Positions 1 through 10,135 of a stretch of DNA of 63,692 nucleotides are shown here, piece by piece; position 1 is the first letter of the stretch; each line of letters opens with the position of its first letter. Source of the stretch: Candidatus Nitrosopelagicus sp. (GTDB lineage: Archaea; Thermoproteota; Nitrososphaeria; Nitrososphaerales; Nitrosopumilaceae). The notes beneath the pieces were generated by a model. It ran no database searches. It saw nothing but the letters and a program-made list of their open reading frames with translations, and was not told where the DNA came from. The stretch is taken from assembly GCA_028345965.1 (NCBI GenBank), contig JAOMEP010000005.1, forward strand, positions 1 through 63,692, given 5' to 3'. A program made the translations under genes and the position numbers.

Positions 1-26
1 TTAATAATTGATTAAGCAGATTATCT

Positions 27-1124
27 ATGAGTGCTAAACGTGATTATTATGAAGTATTAGGAGTAACAAAATCTTCTAATCCTGATGAAATCAAATCGCA
101 ATATAGAAAGTTAGCCTTAAAATTTCATCCTGACAGAAATAAGTCTCCTGATGCACAAGAACATTTTAAAGAAATTTCTGAGGCATATGCAGTTCTTTCA
201 GATTCATCAAAACGTGATCTATATGATCAACATGGACATGAAGGTGTAGATGGGAGATACTCTACTGAAGATATCTTTAGAGGTGCAGGTGGTAACTTCA
301 ATGATATTTTCAATGATCTATTTAGCGGTCAGGGAGGACGTGGAGGTGGAGGATTCGGATCTGTCTTTGAAAATCTATTTGGTGGCGGTGGTAGAGGATT
401 CGGTCGTTCACGTGGAAATGATCTTTTACATGAATGTTACATTACTTTGGAAGATGTATTACATGGAAAACAAATCGAACTTGATCTCCAGAAATATGTA
501 GATTGTCCTGATTGTAGTGGTACGGGATGTAAACCTGGAACATCAAAAGCAACTTGTAAAGATTGTAATGGTCGTGGACAAGTTCGAGTCCGAAAAAATA
601 TGGGTGGATTCCTATTAGAAACTGCTCAAGCATGTGGAACATGTAGAGGACGAGGAGAAATTATTAAAGATCCATGTAAAAAATGTCAGCGTGGAAAAAT
701 TAAAGGAACAAAACATCTTTCATTTAATCTCCCATCAGGAATTGACAATGGTGATTATGTTATTCAAAATGAAGGTGAATCAATTCCAGATGGTGATAAT
801 GGTGATCTAATTGTACGTGTACGTGTTGAACCACATTCACACTTTAGACGTGATGGTATAGATCTATACTGTGATGCAAGACTTTCTATGATAGATGCAA
901 GTTTAGGTACTGAAATTAATGTCAAAACACTTGAAAAAACAGAAACATTGAAAATTGAATCTGGAACTCAACCAAACTCAATCTTAAAAATTAAATCCCA
1001 GGGATTGCCTAGTCAGAATTCTAATCGACGTGGTGATCTTTTTGTACATATTGTAGTAGAAATTCCAAAAAAATTAACAAAACAACAAAAATCTCTATTA
1101 GATGAATTCAGAAAATCCGATTAA
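27..1124 (+). CDS. dnaJ: Chaperone DnaJ (Hsp40)
   Basis: Co-chaperone that delivers unfolded clients to DnaK and stimulates its ATPase. The J domain fills roughly residues 5-70, with the HPD tripeptide near residue 35. A Gly/Phe-rich linker (about 75-130) follows, then a zinc domain with four Cys pairs (CPDCSGTG, CKDCNGRG, CGTCRGRG, CKKCQRGK). The fourth pair has lost the usual glycine spacing. The C-terminal substrate-binding beta domains complete a normal 365-residue type I DnaJ. The ATG at 27 is the first possible start in the window. dnaK and grpE would be expected upstream, outside the window. Confidence 0.97.
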   Translation: MSAKRDYYEVLGVTKSSNPDEIKSQYRKLALKFHPDRNKSPDAQEHFKEISEAYAVLSDSSKRDLYDQHGHEGVDGRYSTEDIFRGAGGNFNDIFNDLFSGQGGRGGGGFGSVFENLFGGGGRGFGRSRGNDLLHECYITLEDVLHGKQIELDLQKYVDCPDCSGTGCKPGTSKATCKDCNGRGQVRVRKNMGGFLLETAQACGTCRGRGEIIKDPCKKCQRGKIKGTKHLSFNLPSGIDNGDYVIQNEGESIPDGDNGDLIVRVRVEPHSHFRRDGIDLYCDARLSMIDASLGTEINVKTLEKTETLKIESGTQPNSILKIKSQGLPSQNSNRRGDLFVHIVVEIPKKLTKQQKSLLDEFRKSD

Positions 1125-1285
1125 TTCTTTTTTGATGATCTAATTGTTAGATTATGGCCTTGTTTGATTTCTTGTTCATACAGTTTTTTAATAATTTCTC
1201 CAATTTTTTGTTCAGTAAAATATTCCTGATTATATCTTCCTAGAATTTCTTTCTCATTATCCAAAATGATTTCCCAAAATGACAT
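1121..1285 (-). CDS. Small hypothetical protein (54 aa)
   Basis: Open frame of 54 codons from an ATG at 1285 to a TAA that overlaps the dnaJ stop by four bases, in convergent orientation. The product starts MSFWEIILDNEKEILGRYNQ and is rich in Glu, Lys and Ile, with an amphipathic helical look. I do not recognise a family. It is supported only by the uninterrupted frame, the tidy tail-to-tail fit to dnaJ and an ordinary amino-acid composition, so it could be a chance frame. Confidence 0.45.
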   Translation of the reverse strand: MSFWEIILDNEKEILGRYNQEYFTEQKIGEIIKKLYEQEIKQGHNLTIRSSKKN

Positions 1286-1372
1286 AAACCTACAGAATTT
1301 CTCTTACATTTCAATATTTTGTGAATAAGTAACTTATTCTTGAAAATACAAAATTTTCATTCGAAAACACCC

Positions 1373-1444
1373 GCCTGATCAATGGTACAAGGTTCAGAAT
1401 TGTTATCTGTTGGAATTTGTGGGTTCAAATCCCACTTTCCACAC
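1373..1444 (+). other. tRNA-like sequence without a matching acceptor stem
   Basis: A perfect T-arm is present: GTGGG (1419-1423), loop TTCAAAT, CCCAC (1431-1435). A D-arm-like stretch with AATGGTA lies at 1381-1387. Between them CAGA/TCTG (1395-1398 and 1406-1409) encloses a seven-base loop ATTGTTA with T at the position-33 equivalent. The segment 3' of the T-arm (TTTCCAC, then ACA) does not pair with the bases 5' of the D-arm, and the loop has T instead of a purine after the anticodon. It therefore looks like a tRNA relic or another structured RNA, not a clean tRNA gene. TGGAA/TTCCA can also close around the T-arm, and the trailing ACA leaves an H/ACA-type guide as a weak alternative. Confidence 0.35.
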
Positions 1445-1501
1445 AAATTGTTTCATTATCATTATGAACAACTTTAAAACACTGTAGTTTGCCTATTTTC
1501 C

Positions 1502-1762
1502 ATGGCAAAAGTAACCCGTGTTGGTGGTAGAGGCACAACTCGTAGAAAGACTGACACTAGTAAGAAATCAACCTTTTCTGGAGATTCTTACAAAGAATAT
1601 CAGGAGACCAAAAAGAAAGCTGCAGGAAATCGTAGCGTTTCAACAGGTCGTGGTACGGGAAAAAGAAAATTATCATCAACTCCAACGACAAAAAAAGTAT
1701 CTACCAAAGGCAGAACACGTACAACTGGTAGAGGTACTGGTAGTAGAAAGACAAAAAGTTAA
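1502..1762 (+). CDS. Small basic low-complexity protein (86 aa)
   Basis: Product starting MAKVTRVGGRGTTRRKTDTS, made almost wholly of Lys, Arg, Thr, Ser and Gly, with recurring GRGTG(K/S)RK motifs. Such composition suggests a disordered, nucleic-acid-binding tail-like protein, but no fold or family can be named. The ATG at 1502 follows a 60-base spacer after the tRNA-like element. A second frame over the same DNA (1518-1808) is open but gives an implausible composition and runs into the gatE stop, so the frame given here is preferred. Confidence 0.7.
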   Translation: MAKVTRVGGRGTTRRKTDTSKKSTFSGDSYKEYQETKKKAAGNRSVSTGRGTGKRKLSSTPTTKKVSTKGRTRTTGRGTGSRKTKS

Positions 1763-1804
1763 TCCCCTTAACTTATTCTCTTTTATTCATCTACTGATAT
1801 TTTA

Positions 1805-3703
1805 TTAATTTAGGAAATTTTGAATCTTTTCCTTTAATTTCTGATTAATAATCTTGCCAGATGCCTTTCCTCTAACTTCTTTCATAGCTATTCCCATTAT
1901 ACCACTTAATGCGCGCATTTGTTCTTGTTTTATTTTATCGGTATTATCTTGAATTATTTTATCTAAGATATCATCTAATTCATTTTCAGTCAATTGAGTT
2001 ATAGATGCATTTTCTAATGCTTGTAGAACATCATTTACTTTTTTAGACATTATCTGTTCAAAAATTATCTGAATTGATTCTTTGTTTATTTTTTCTTGTC
2101 CTAATAATTCAAATGTCATCATTATCTGTTCATCATTCAGTAGACTAGAATCTAATCCACTTCTTTCTAAATTAGTTATAGTTGAACATAGAACAGATAC
2201 GACAAAATTTGGTGAATTTTGTTTTTTAGAACATATTTTTTCAAAAATCTCAAAATATTCTGAATCAAAAATTTGTTCTGCAAGCTGATTATTGATTTGA
2301 TATTTTTCTTCTAATTCTCTGATTGATTCTTCCCATGATTTTGGTATATTGGATCTTACTTGTACAAGTTCTTCATTTGTTACTTTCACTGTAGGTATGT
2401 CAGTTTCTGGATACATTCTAGATGCACCTGGTCTAGGTCTTAGGAATATGGTATCTCCATTTTGAGTAGCGGCTCGAGTTTCAGCAGGTGGTCCATTCTT
2501 TGCAAGCTCAATTCTGTTAATTATAGAATCAATTGCAAATCCGACTGAAATTTTTTCACCAGCAATAATTAAAAATGCATCATCATTTTGAATATCTAAT
2601 TTTTCAGTAACTCGTTTGATATCTATGTCTTCAATTCCATAATTTGGTAATTCATCTGAATGAAAAACACCACCAATACCAAAAAATCTCACTAATTGTC
2701 CAATCTCTTTTCCTAATCTCACATCTGAATATGGCTCGAAACCAAATATTCCTTTCAATTTTTTAATTTTCATTCCAAAAATTTTCTCTTGTTTTTCTAT
2801 TGATTTTTTAATAATCTTTGAATTACACTCTTGCATTACCTCTGTAACATCAAAGACATCTTCTTTTCTATCAATTTCTGTAAATTCGGTCTGATTAATT
2901 TTCTCTGAAATTATTTTTAATCCATGTTGTCTTTTTGCTTCAAATTCAATAATTTTTTCTAACTGATCTAATTGTTGAACACCTTTTACTTCAATAACGC
3001 CTCCTCCTTCGACAGAAATATTCACATCTTGTCTAATTGTCCCAATCCCGCGCATCACTTTTTTTGTAACTCGTAATAATCTGCCTAGCGTTAATGCAAT
3101 ATCTTTTACAAATTTTGGATCTCCTTCAACAGGATCTAATGCAATTTCAACTAAAGGAACTCCAAGTCTATCTAAACTAAAAAATCTATGATTTCCTTCG
3201 TCTTTGATTAATTTTCCCGCATCTTCTTCAAGACATATTGATTGAACTCCTACTTTCTTACCATCTACCTCGATATATCCTCCTTGTGCAACAAGCATTG
3301 TTCTTTGAAATCCGGTTGTGTTTGAACCATCAATTACTGTTTTTCTCATTACGTGAATTTCTGAAAATATTTTTGATTCTAATGCTGAACTTATCAAGAG
3401 TGCAATATTCTTTGCATCAGTATCTAGTGCATGTGGTGGTTCTTCATCTTCTTCTACTAAACAACTACTTTTTGGGTCTGCATAGTAAACTATAGTTTTT
3501 GATTTAGTACTCTCAAAAAGTGCAGCAGGATCTATTTTCCCTAATTCACTTTTTGCTGCTCTTAGTTTTCTTGAAAATTTTATTGAAAACTCTTCTTCTT
3601 CTATCGGAGTACAGTCACAAAATAATTTCTTTTTTGTATCTAATTGTTGATGAATCTCCAAGCCAACTTTTAATCCAATATTTTTAATATCTAATTCTGA
3701 CAT
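1805..3703 (-). CDS. gatE: Glu-tRNA(Gln) amidotransferase subunit E
   Basis: tRNA-binding kinase/transamidase subunit of the archaeal GatDE complex. It phosphorylates the glutamyl group on mischarged Glu-tRNA(Gln) and amidates it with ammonia supplied by GatD, so the organism makes Gln-tRNA indirectly. At 632 residues it has the usual family length. The N-terminal GatB-like core begins near VGLEIHQQLDTKKKLFCDC, an AspRS-like insertion with RPGASRMYPETDIP lies past the middle, and a YqeY-like helical tail includes SGIMGIAMKEVRGKASG. It lies directly downstream of gatD with a six-base gap, so the two are co-transcribed. Confidence 0.97.
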   Translation of the reverse strand: MSELDIKNIGLKVGLEIHQQLDTKKKLFCDCTPIEEEEFSIKFSRKLRAAKSELGKIDPAALFESTKSKTIVYYADPKSSCLVEEDEEPPHALDTDAKNIALLISSALESKIFSEIHVMRKTVIDGSNTTGFQRTMLVAQGGYIEVDGKKVGVQSICLEEDAGKLIKDEGNHRFFSLDRLGVPLVEIALDPVEGDPKFVKDIALTLGRLLRVTKKVMRGIGTIRQDVNISVEGGGVIEVKGVQQLDQLEKIIEFEAKRQHGLKIISEKINQTEFTEIDRKEDVFDVTEVMQECNSKIIKKSIEKQEKIFGMKIKKLKGIFGFEPYSDVRLGKEIGQLVRFFGIGGVFHSDELPNYGIEDIDIKRVTEKLDIQNDDAFLIIAGEKISVGFAIDSIINRIELAKNGPPAETRAATQNGDTIFLRPRPGASRMYPETDIPTVKVTNEELVQVRSNIPKSWEESIRELEEKYQINNQLAEQIFDSEYFEIFEKICSKKQNSPNFVVSVLCSTITNLERSGLDSSLLNDEQIMMTFELLGQEKINKESIQIIFEQIMSKKVNDVLQALENASITQLTENELDDILDKIIQDNTDKIKQEQMRALSGIMGIAMKEVRGKASGKIINQKLKEKIQNFLN

Positions 3704-3709
3704 ATACGC

Positions 3710-4993
3710 TCAAAACTCTGATGAATAATTCTCCAACATCATATTTTTTATCTCGTCATCTGAATTAGAATTTCCTAAAACCCACATTGCTTTGACCAAA
3801 GCTACTTCTGGAATCATATTTTCTAACGGAATAATTCCCATATCGAGTAAGTCTCTTCCACTTTCATACACTGTCATGCTTACACGTCCATCAATACATT
3901 GTGATGTCATTCCAAGAAATATTCCATTTTCTTTTGCTTTTTTAATTGAGTCATACATTGTTCTTCCTACATGTCCTAATCCTGTACCTTCAAAAATTAT
4001 TCCTCTGTATTCTAATTTTATCAATGATTCAATTATTTCTGGATTAAATCCAGGATGATATTTGATAAGGGCAACTTTTGTATCTAAATTGATTCGTGGA
4101 TTATACTCATTTTCACTAAAGAATGAATTTTTCATATTTTCTAAAATTTTATCTTCATACACTACAAATGCTGGTTCAGAACCGACTGTTTGAAATGCAC
4201 TTCTTTTACTTGTATGATTTTTTCTAACTCGTGTTCCTAAATGACATGCTACTGCATCATCACTTTCATTTTGATGCATTACTACAAAAACACCCTTAGA
4301 TTTTGTATTAACTAAAAATTTTGTTGCTGAAATCAAATTTAATGCTGCATCAGATGATGGTCTGTCTGATGATCTTTGTGAACCTACTAAAGTAATTGGT
4401 TTTTTAAAACCAGATAATGCAAATGATAAAAATGCAGAACTATAATGCATTGTATCTGTACCATGTGCAATAATTACTCCTACATAATCTGAATCTACAA
4501 TACTATCTAATTTTTTTGCAATCTCTAACCAATGTTCTGGTTGTAAATTTTCTGAATATTCTGAAAATAACACTTCTGCATCAACATTTGCAATTTTTGC
4601 AATTTCGGGAACAGCTTCGTATAGTTCTGCTGCAGATAATGCAGGAGTAACTGCACCTGTTCTATAATCTACTTTACTTGCAATAGTTCCCCCTGTTGAT
4701 AAAAGTAAGATTTTTGGCAATTCTTCATTTTTTTCAATGGTTTGTGAGTTTTCATTATTTGATTGTCTTTCACCAGTTTTTTCTAATTTCTCAATTTTTT
4801 CAAACTCGATTCCAATATTATATCCGCTTTTTAATTTTAGAACAATATGAGATTCATCACCACTTTCGTATCTAGGCATTAAAATTCCAGAATATGTCAA
4901 TTCAGATGTAATTTTCACTAAATCTCCTACATCGACTTTATTCGTGATTAAGAAATCACGGATTTTACCTTTGTATCCTTTTAGTTCTGACAT
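3710..4993 (-). CDS. gatD: Glu-tRNA(Gln) amidotransferase subunit D
   Basis: Asparaginase-type glutaminase subunit that frees ammonia from Gln or Asn for GatE. An N-terminal small beta domain (about residues 1-75) precedes the asparaginase fold. The catalytic threonine motifs are visible: LLLSTGGTIAS near residue 97, AHGTDTMHYSS near 177 and GSQRSSDRPSSDAA near 205. The length (427 aa) is normal for GatD and longer than a simple asparaginase, which with the adjacent gatE settles the assignment. The ATG at 4993 is 34 bases from the cdc48 stop on the same strand. Confidence 0.97.
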   Translation of the reverse strand: MSELKGYKGKIRDFLITNKVDVGDLVKITSELTYSGILMPRYESGDESHIVLKLKSGYNIGIEFEKIEKLEKTGERQSNNENSQTIEKNEELPKILLLSTGGTIASKVDYRTGAVTPALSAAELYEAVPEIAKIANVDAEVLFSEYSENLQPEHWLEIAKKLDSIVDSDYVGVIIAHGTDTMHYSSAFLSFALSGFKKPITLVGSQRSSDRPSSDAALNLISATKFLVNTKSKGVFVVMHQNESDDAVACHLGTRVRKNHTSKRSAFQTVGSEPAFVVYEDKILENMKNSFFSENEYNPRINLDTKVALIKYHPGFNPEIIESLIKLEYRGIIFEGTGLGHVGRTMYDSIKKAKENGIFLGMTSQCIDGRVSMTVYESGRDLLDMGIIPLENMIPEVALVKAMWVLGNSNSDDEIKNMMLENYSSEF

Positions 4994-5027
4994 TTATGAA
5001 AATTAGATGGTATGTATTTTATTAAAA

Positions 5028-7262
<2,235 letters not shown>

Positions 7263-7285
7263 ATCTATACACTCCTCATTCTTTT

Positions 7286-7296
7286 TTTATATATTT
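7286..7296 (-). promoter_or_regulatory. TATA box for cdc48
   Basis: On the minus strand AAATATATAAA is the strongest TATA-like run between the divergent cdc48 and rpl2 genes. It ends 24 bases before the cdc48 ATG at 7262, so transcription should begin close to the gene. The rpl2 side has its own weaker CTTAAAATC at 7337-7345. Confidence 0.5.
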
Positions 7297-7370
7297 AGCG
7301 TATTATTCTATTGATCGACTCAAAACTGATCACAAGCTTAAAATCATGATTCTAGTCACAATCGTTTACT

Positions 7371-8114
7371 ATGGGTAAAAGACCAGGTGTTCGTAGACGT
7401 GGACGTGGAGGCATGCAGTTCAGAGCAGCTGCTACTCAAAAGCTAAAACCTGCCAAATACCCAAGTTTTTCACTAGATGAGGAACGTCGAGGAGAGATTA
7501 TTGATCTAGTTCATGAATCTGGCCGTGATGTACCTCTTTCAAAGGTGAGATTTGAAGATGGTGCGATCTCATTTATTCCTGCACCTTTAGGAACTAGAGT
7601 TGGTCAAAGAATCAATTTTGGTCTAAATTCTGAAATTATTGATGGTAATGTAATTAGTATTCAAAACATCCCTGACGGAACAATCGTTTGTAATGTAGAA
7701 CAGCAATTTGGAGACGGTGGCGCCTTAATGAAATCAGCAGGTGCTGACGCAACAGTATTTTCTCATGCAGACGATGGAGTAATTTTGAAATTAGCATCTG
7801 GAAAATTCAAAAAATTAAACCCAAAAAATAGAGCAATGATTGGAACTCTAGCAGGTGGTGGAGTTGAAGATAGACCATTAATGCGTGCTGGAGTTAAAAT
7901 GATGCGCTTTAAATCAAAAGGCAAGAAATATCCAATTGTTAGAGGTGTTGCTCAAGCAGCATATGTACATCCTCACGGTGGTGGACGTCATCAACATGTT
8001 GGACAATCATCTACTGTATCTCGTAATGCACCTCCAGGTGCTAAAGTTGGAAGCATCGCTGCAAAGAAAACTGGTAGAGCAAGAATTAAGGAAAGAAAAC
8101 AATCTATCAAATAA
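7371..8114 (+). CDS. rpl2: Large-subunit ribosomal protein L2 (uL2)
   Basis: Universal 50S protein needed for subunit joining and peptidyl transferase structure. The 247-residue product starts MGKRPGVRRRGRGG and has the typical archaeal central domain. Near the C-terminus it carries HPHGGGRHQHVG, the conserved loop containing the histidine close to the peptidyl transferase centre. It stands apart from the main ribosomal operon and is divergent from cdc48. The ATG follows a CTTAAAATC promoter-like element by about 25-30 bases, so the transcript is probably leaderless. Confidence 0.98.
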   Translation: MGKRPGVRRRGRGGMQFRAAATQKLKPAKYPSFSLDEERRGEIIDLVHESGRDVPLSKVRFEDGAISFIPAPLGTRVGQRINFGLNSEIIDGNVISIQNIPDGTIVCNVEQQFGDGGALMKSAGADATVFSHADDGVILKLASGKFKKLNPKNRAMIGTLAGGGVEDRPLMRAGVKMMRFKSKGKKYPIVRGVAQAAYVHPHGGGRHQHVGQSSTVSRNAPPGAKVGSIAAKKTGRARIKERKQSIK

Positions 8115-8138
8115 TAGATTAACAATCTATCTTTTAGA

Positions 8139-8417
8139 ATGATTCAAAAAAGAATTCATATTTTTATTACTGGTAGAGTACAAGGTGTATTTTTCAGACA
8201 ATCTACCAGAGTTATGGCAATTAAAAATAATGTGAATGGTTGGGTTCGTAATCTTGATGATGGACGAGTTGAAATTGTTGCAGAAGGTGAAAAACAAAAT
8301 ATTGACAATCTTACAACTTGGTGTAAAACTGGGCCTGCAAATTCTCGCGTTGATGAGTTTGAATTGTCTGAAGAAAATTATACTGATGAGTTTGAAAACT
8401 TTGAAGTTAGATATTAG
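8139..8417 (+). CDS. acyP: Acylphosphatase
   Basis: Small hydrolase of acyl phosphates such as carbamoyl or acetyl phosphate. The 92-residue protein has the family signature GRVQGVFFRQSTRVMA (residues 12-27), in which the arginine binds phosphate, and the catalytic Asn-containing segment NNVNGWVRNLDDG. It lies 24 bases after rpl2 and may be read through from it. Its last four bases overlap the convergent gene 8414-8746. Confidence 0.95.
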   Translation: MIQKRIHIFITGRVQGVFFRQSTRVMAIKNNVNGWVRNLDDGRVEIVAEGEKQNIDNLTTWCKTGPANSRVDEFELSEENYTDEFENFEVRY

Positions 8418-8746
8418 CGAATTGTTGTAAATGCATTTTTTAGTGTAGCTTCTATTTTTGTCAGTTCTTGTTCTGGTGTAATCTCTAAAATTGTAGCTTC
8501 TGCTTTTCGTTCTTTTTGAATTTTAATTATGATTGAAGATTGAGTTGGTTCCATATCGGCAAACCATCTAAAACTCATGGTTTTACAAAAAACTACTCTA
8601 TGCATTCTAACATCTTCTATCACTTTTTCATCAAGTGACATGCAATATGTTCGTAATTTATCAAATAATGGCTTTACAGGTTCAGGAATTTGTCTCTGAA
8701 AATCTGCGTAAGTTCTTCCAGTTCCAACTCCGATAAAATTTTCCAT
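8414..8746 (-). CDS. DUF5655-like small protein
   Basis: A 110-residue soluble protein. The segment VKPLFDKLRTYCMSLDEKV, followed by a basic strand and IIIKIQKERKAEATILEIT, resembles the DUF5655 group, whose members have this helix plus predicted transport/restriction-like beta fold and no settled function. The match is by eye only. The gene is convergent with acyP (four-base overlap) and lies directly downstream of the SRP RNA on the same strand, 29 bases from the RNA's predicted 3' end. Confidence 0.7.
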   Translation of the reverse strand: MENFIGVGTGRTYADFQRQIPEPVKPLFDKLRTYCMSLDEKVIEDVRMHRVVFCKTMSFRWFADMEPTQSSIIIKIQKERKAEATILEITPEQELTKIEATLKNAFTTIR

Positions 8747-8775
8747 ATTTCATCTCCTTTGATTCACAATTTAAT

Positions 8776-9089
8776 GTAGTAGTTCTGCTGGCTCCAGTCT
8801 AGGCTGATAGTCCCATTTCGAGGCATACAAGATCCCCCACGTAGACGAGGAAGCGTGGATGCTCCACCTTAGGATTGCTCCCTCCCGGACCTCATCCCTT
8901 TCGATGGTTCGGTCTTAGGAAAAATCCCTTCGGATTATCCTTGTCCTGCAACCACCCGCCTCGGCGTGAATTCATTTCCGCACACCAAGCGGGAGTTACC
9001 TGCCTAGAGATTTACCCAGCAGTTGCTGATCTCTGCATATAGCCGGTTTCAGAATAGGGCACGGCTGGCACCCTGATCCTCCCTACTAC
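8776..9089 (-). ncRNA. ffs: Signal recognition particle RNA (7S)
   Basis: RNA scaffold of the SRP that targets nascent membrane and secreted proteins. On the minus strand the ends pair perfectly: GTAGTAG (9089-9083) with CTACTAC (8782-8776). This gives a molecule of about 314 bases, the usual archaeal size. The S-domain helix 8 signature is clear: AGGTCCGGGAGGGAGCAAT in the middle of the 3' half, where SRP54 binds. GC content is far above the flanking DNA, as expected for a structured RNA. A TATA element lies at the right distance upstream. Confidence 0.92.
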
Positions 9090-9110
9090 GTTTTAGATAG
9101 AATAGAATGT

Positions 9111-9118
9111 TATATTTG
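9111..9118 (-). promoter_or_regulatory. TATA box of the SRP RNA gene
   Basis: Minus-strand CAAATATA centred about 25 bases before the predicted RNA 5' end at 9089. It sits in the gap directly after the stop codon of the upstream thiolation gene, so the RNA has its own promoter. Confidence 0.6.
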
Positions 9119-9120
9119 AA

Positions 9121-10035
9121 TTAGGATCGTTGTTTCTTCAAGTCTGTAACCATATTACACACGGCACAAATCTTTCCTGTACACTGATTTCCACAATTTG
9201 TACAAACTCGTTTTTCTTTGAAACTTGAATCTTTCATAACTTCTGAAATTTTGATTATCGAGCGATACATATTATTTTTAATTCCACTATGTTGGTCTTC
9301 AAGAGAATTTAGAAATTCACGAATCTCTGTTCTAATACCTTCATTCATGTGAGGACACGGTTCTGTTTGAAATGGTAGTTTATTGGTAAATGCATAAAAT
9401 ACAATTTCAGATTCATAAATTTCTGCAAGCGGTTTTATCTTTCTAATTTGTTTTGAATCACTTCCTGGACTCATCCACCCAATTTTATTTGAATCTCCAG
9501 ATAGTGTGTTTATCAAAAATGTTTGTAATGAATCATCTAAGTTGTGACCTGTAGCAATTACATTTGCTCCTAATTCTTTTGCAGCATGATCTAACGCTCT
9601 TCTTCTAAAAATGCCACAGATTGAACAAGATGTGGTTTTCTCTTCATCTCTTAGTTCTAATGATTCTGATAATGTGACATCATACAGTTCTTTGTATGAA
9701 TAAGTTCTAAATTCTACATCTAATTTTGAGCAGAAATCTTTGACTATTTCCAAAGCCTCATCTCTATAACCTGGAATTCCTTCATCAATTGTTACCGCAA
9801 TTATTCGAAAATTATGAGTTTCTGACATTTTTTTTAATATGCTAAGTAATACTAGAGAATCTTTTCCGCCTGAAACTCCAACAACAACTAGTTCATCATT
9901 TTTTATCATCTTGTACTTGGAGATGGTTTTTGCAGCTTTTCTCAAAATAGAGTTTGAAAAGCATTCGGAACATAGGCTTTCTCCACTATACTTTCTATTG
10001 TATACGGCAGTGTTTTTACACTTTTGACATTGCAT
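9121..10035 (-). CDS. ttuA: tRNA 2-thiolation protein, TtuA/Ncs6 family
   Basis: Adenylating enzyme that installs 2-thiouridine in tRNA. The N-terminal zinc site uses CQKC and CSEC. The PP-loop SGGKDSL sits near residue 55, and the catalytic CSICGIFRRRALDHAA follows in the middle. The C-terminal zinc site has CTNCGNQC and CAVC. This order of Cys pairs around a PP-loop is diagnostic for the TtuA/Ncs6/CTU1 family (304 aa, normal length). Whether it targets wobble U34 or T-loop U54 cannot be decided from sequence alone. Confidence 0.92.
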   Translation of the reverse strand: MQCQKCKNTAVYNRKYSGESLCSECFSNSILRKAAKTISKYKMIKNDELVVVGVSGGKDSLVLLSILKKMSETHNFRIIAVTIDEGIPGYRDEALEIVKDFCSKLDVEFRTYSYKELYDVTLSESLELRDEEKTTSCSICGIFRRRALDHAAKELGANVIATGHNLDDSLQTFLINTLSGDSNKIGWMSPGSDSKQIRKIKPLAEIYESEIVFYAFTNKLPFQTEPCPHMNEGIRTEIREFLNSLEDQHSGIKNNMYRSIIKISEVMKDSSFKEKRVCTNCGNQCTGKICAVCNMVTDLKKQRS

Positions 10036-10135
10036 AATCTGGAGATTCTATTTGAGTTAATATCTGATTCTTTATCATAATTGAATTCTATGAAAACCTG
10101 AATAATTAATTAGACCCTATTGTTGTTTCTCTAAT

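Noticed and set aside
1518-1808. Alternative 96-codon frame over the small basic gene
   Set aside because: It overlaps the preferred frame and the gatE stop, and the alternative gives neither a recognisable composition nor a better start.
10036-10135. C/D box sRNA in the gap before the pentapeptide gene
   Set aside because: Two CTGA motifs occur but no convincing C box or terminal stem could be found.
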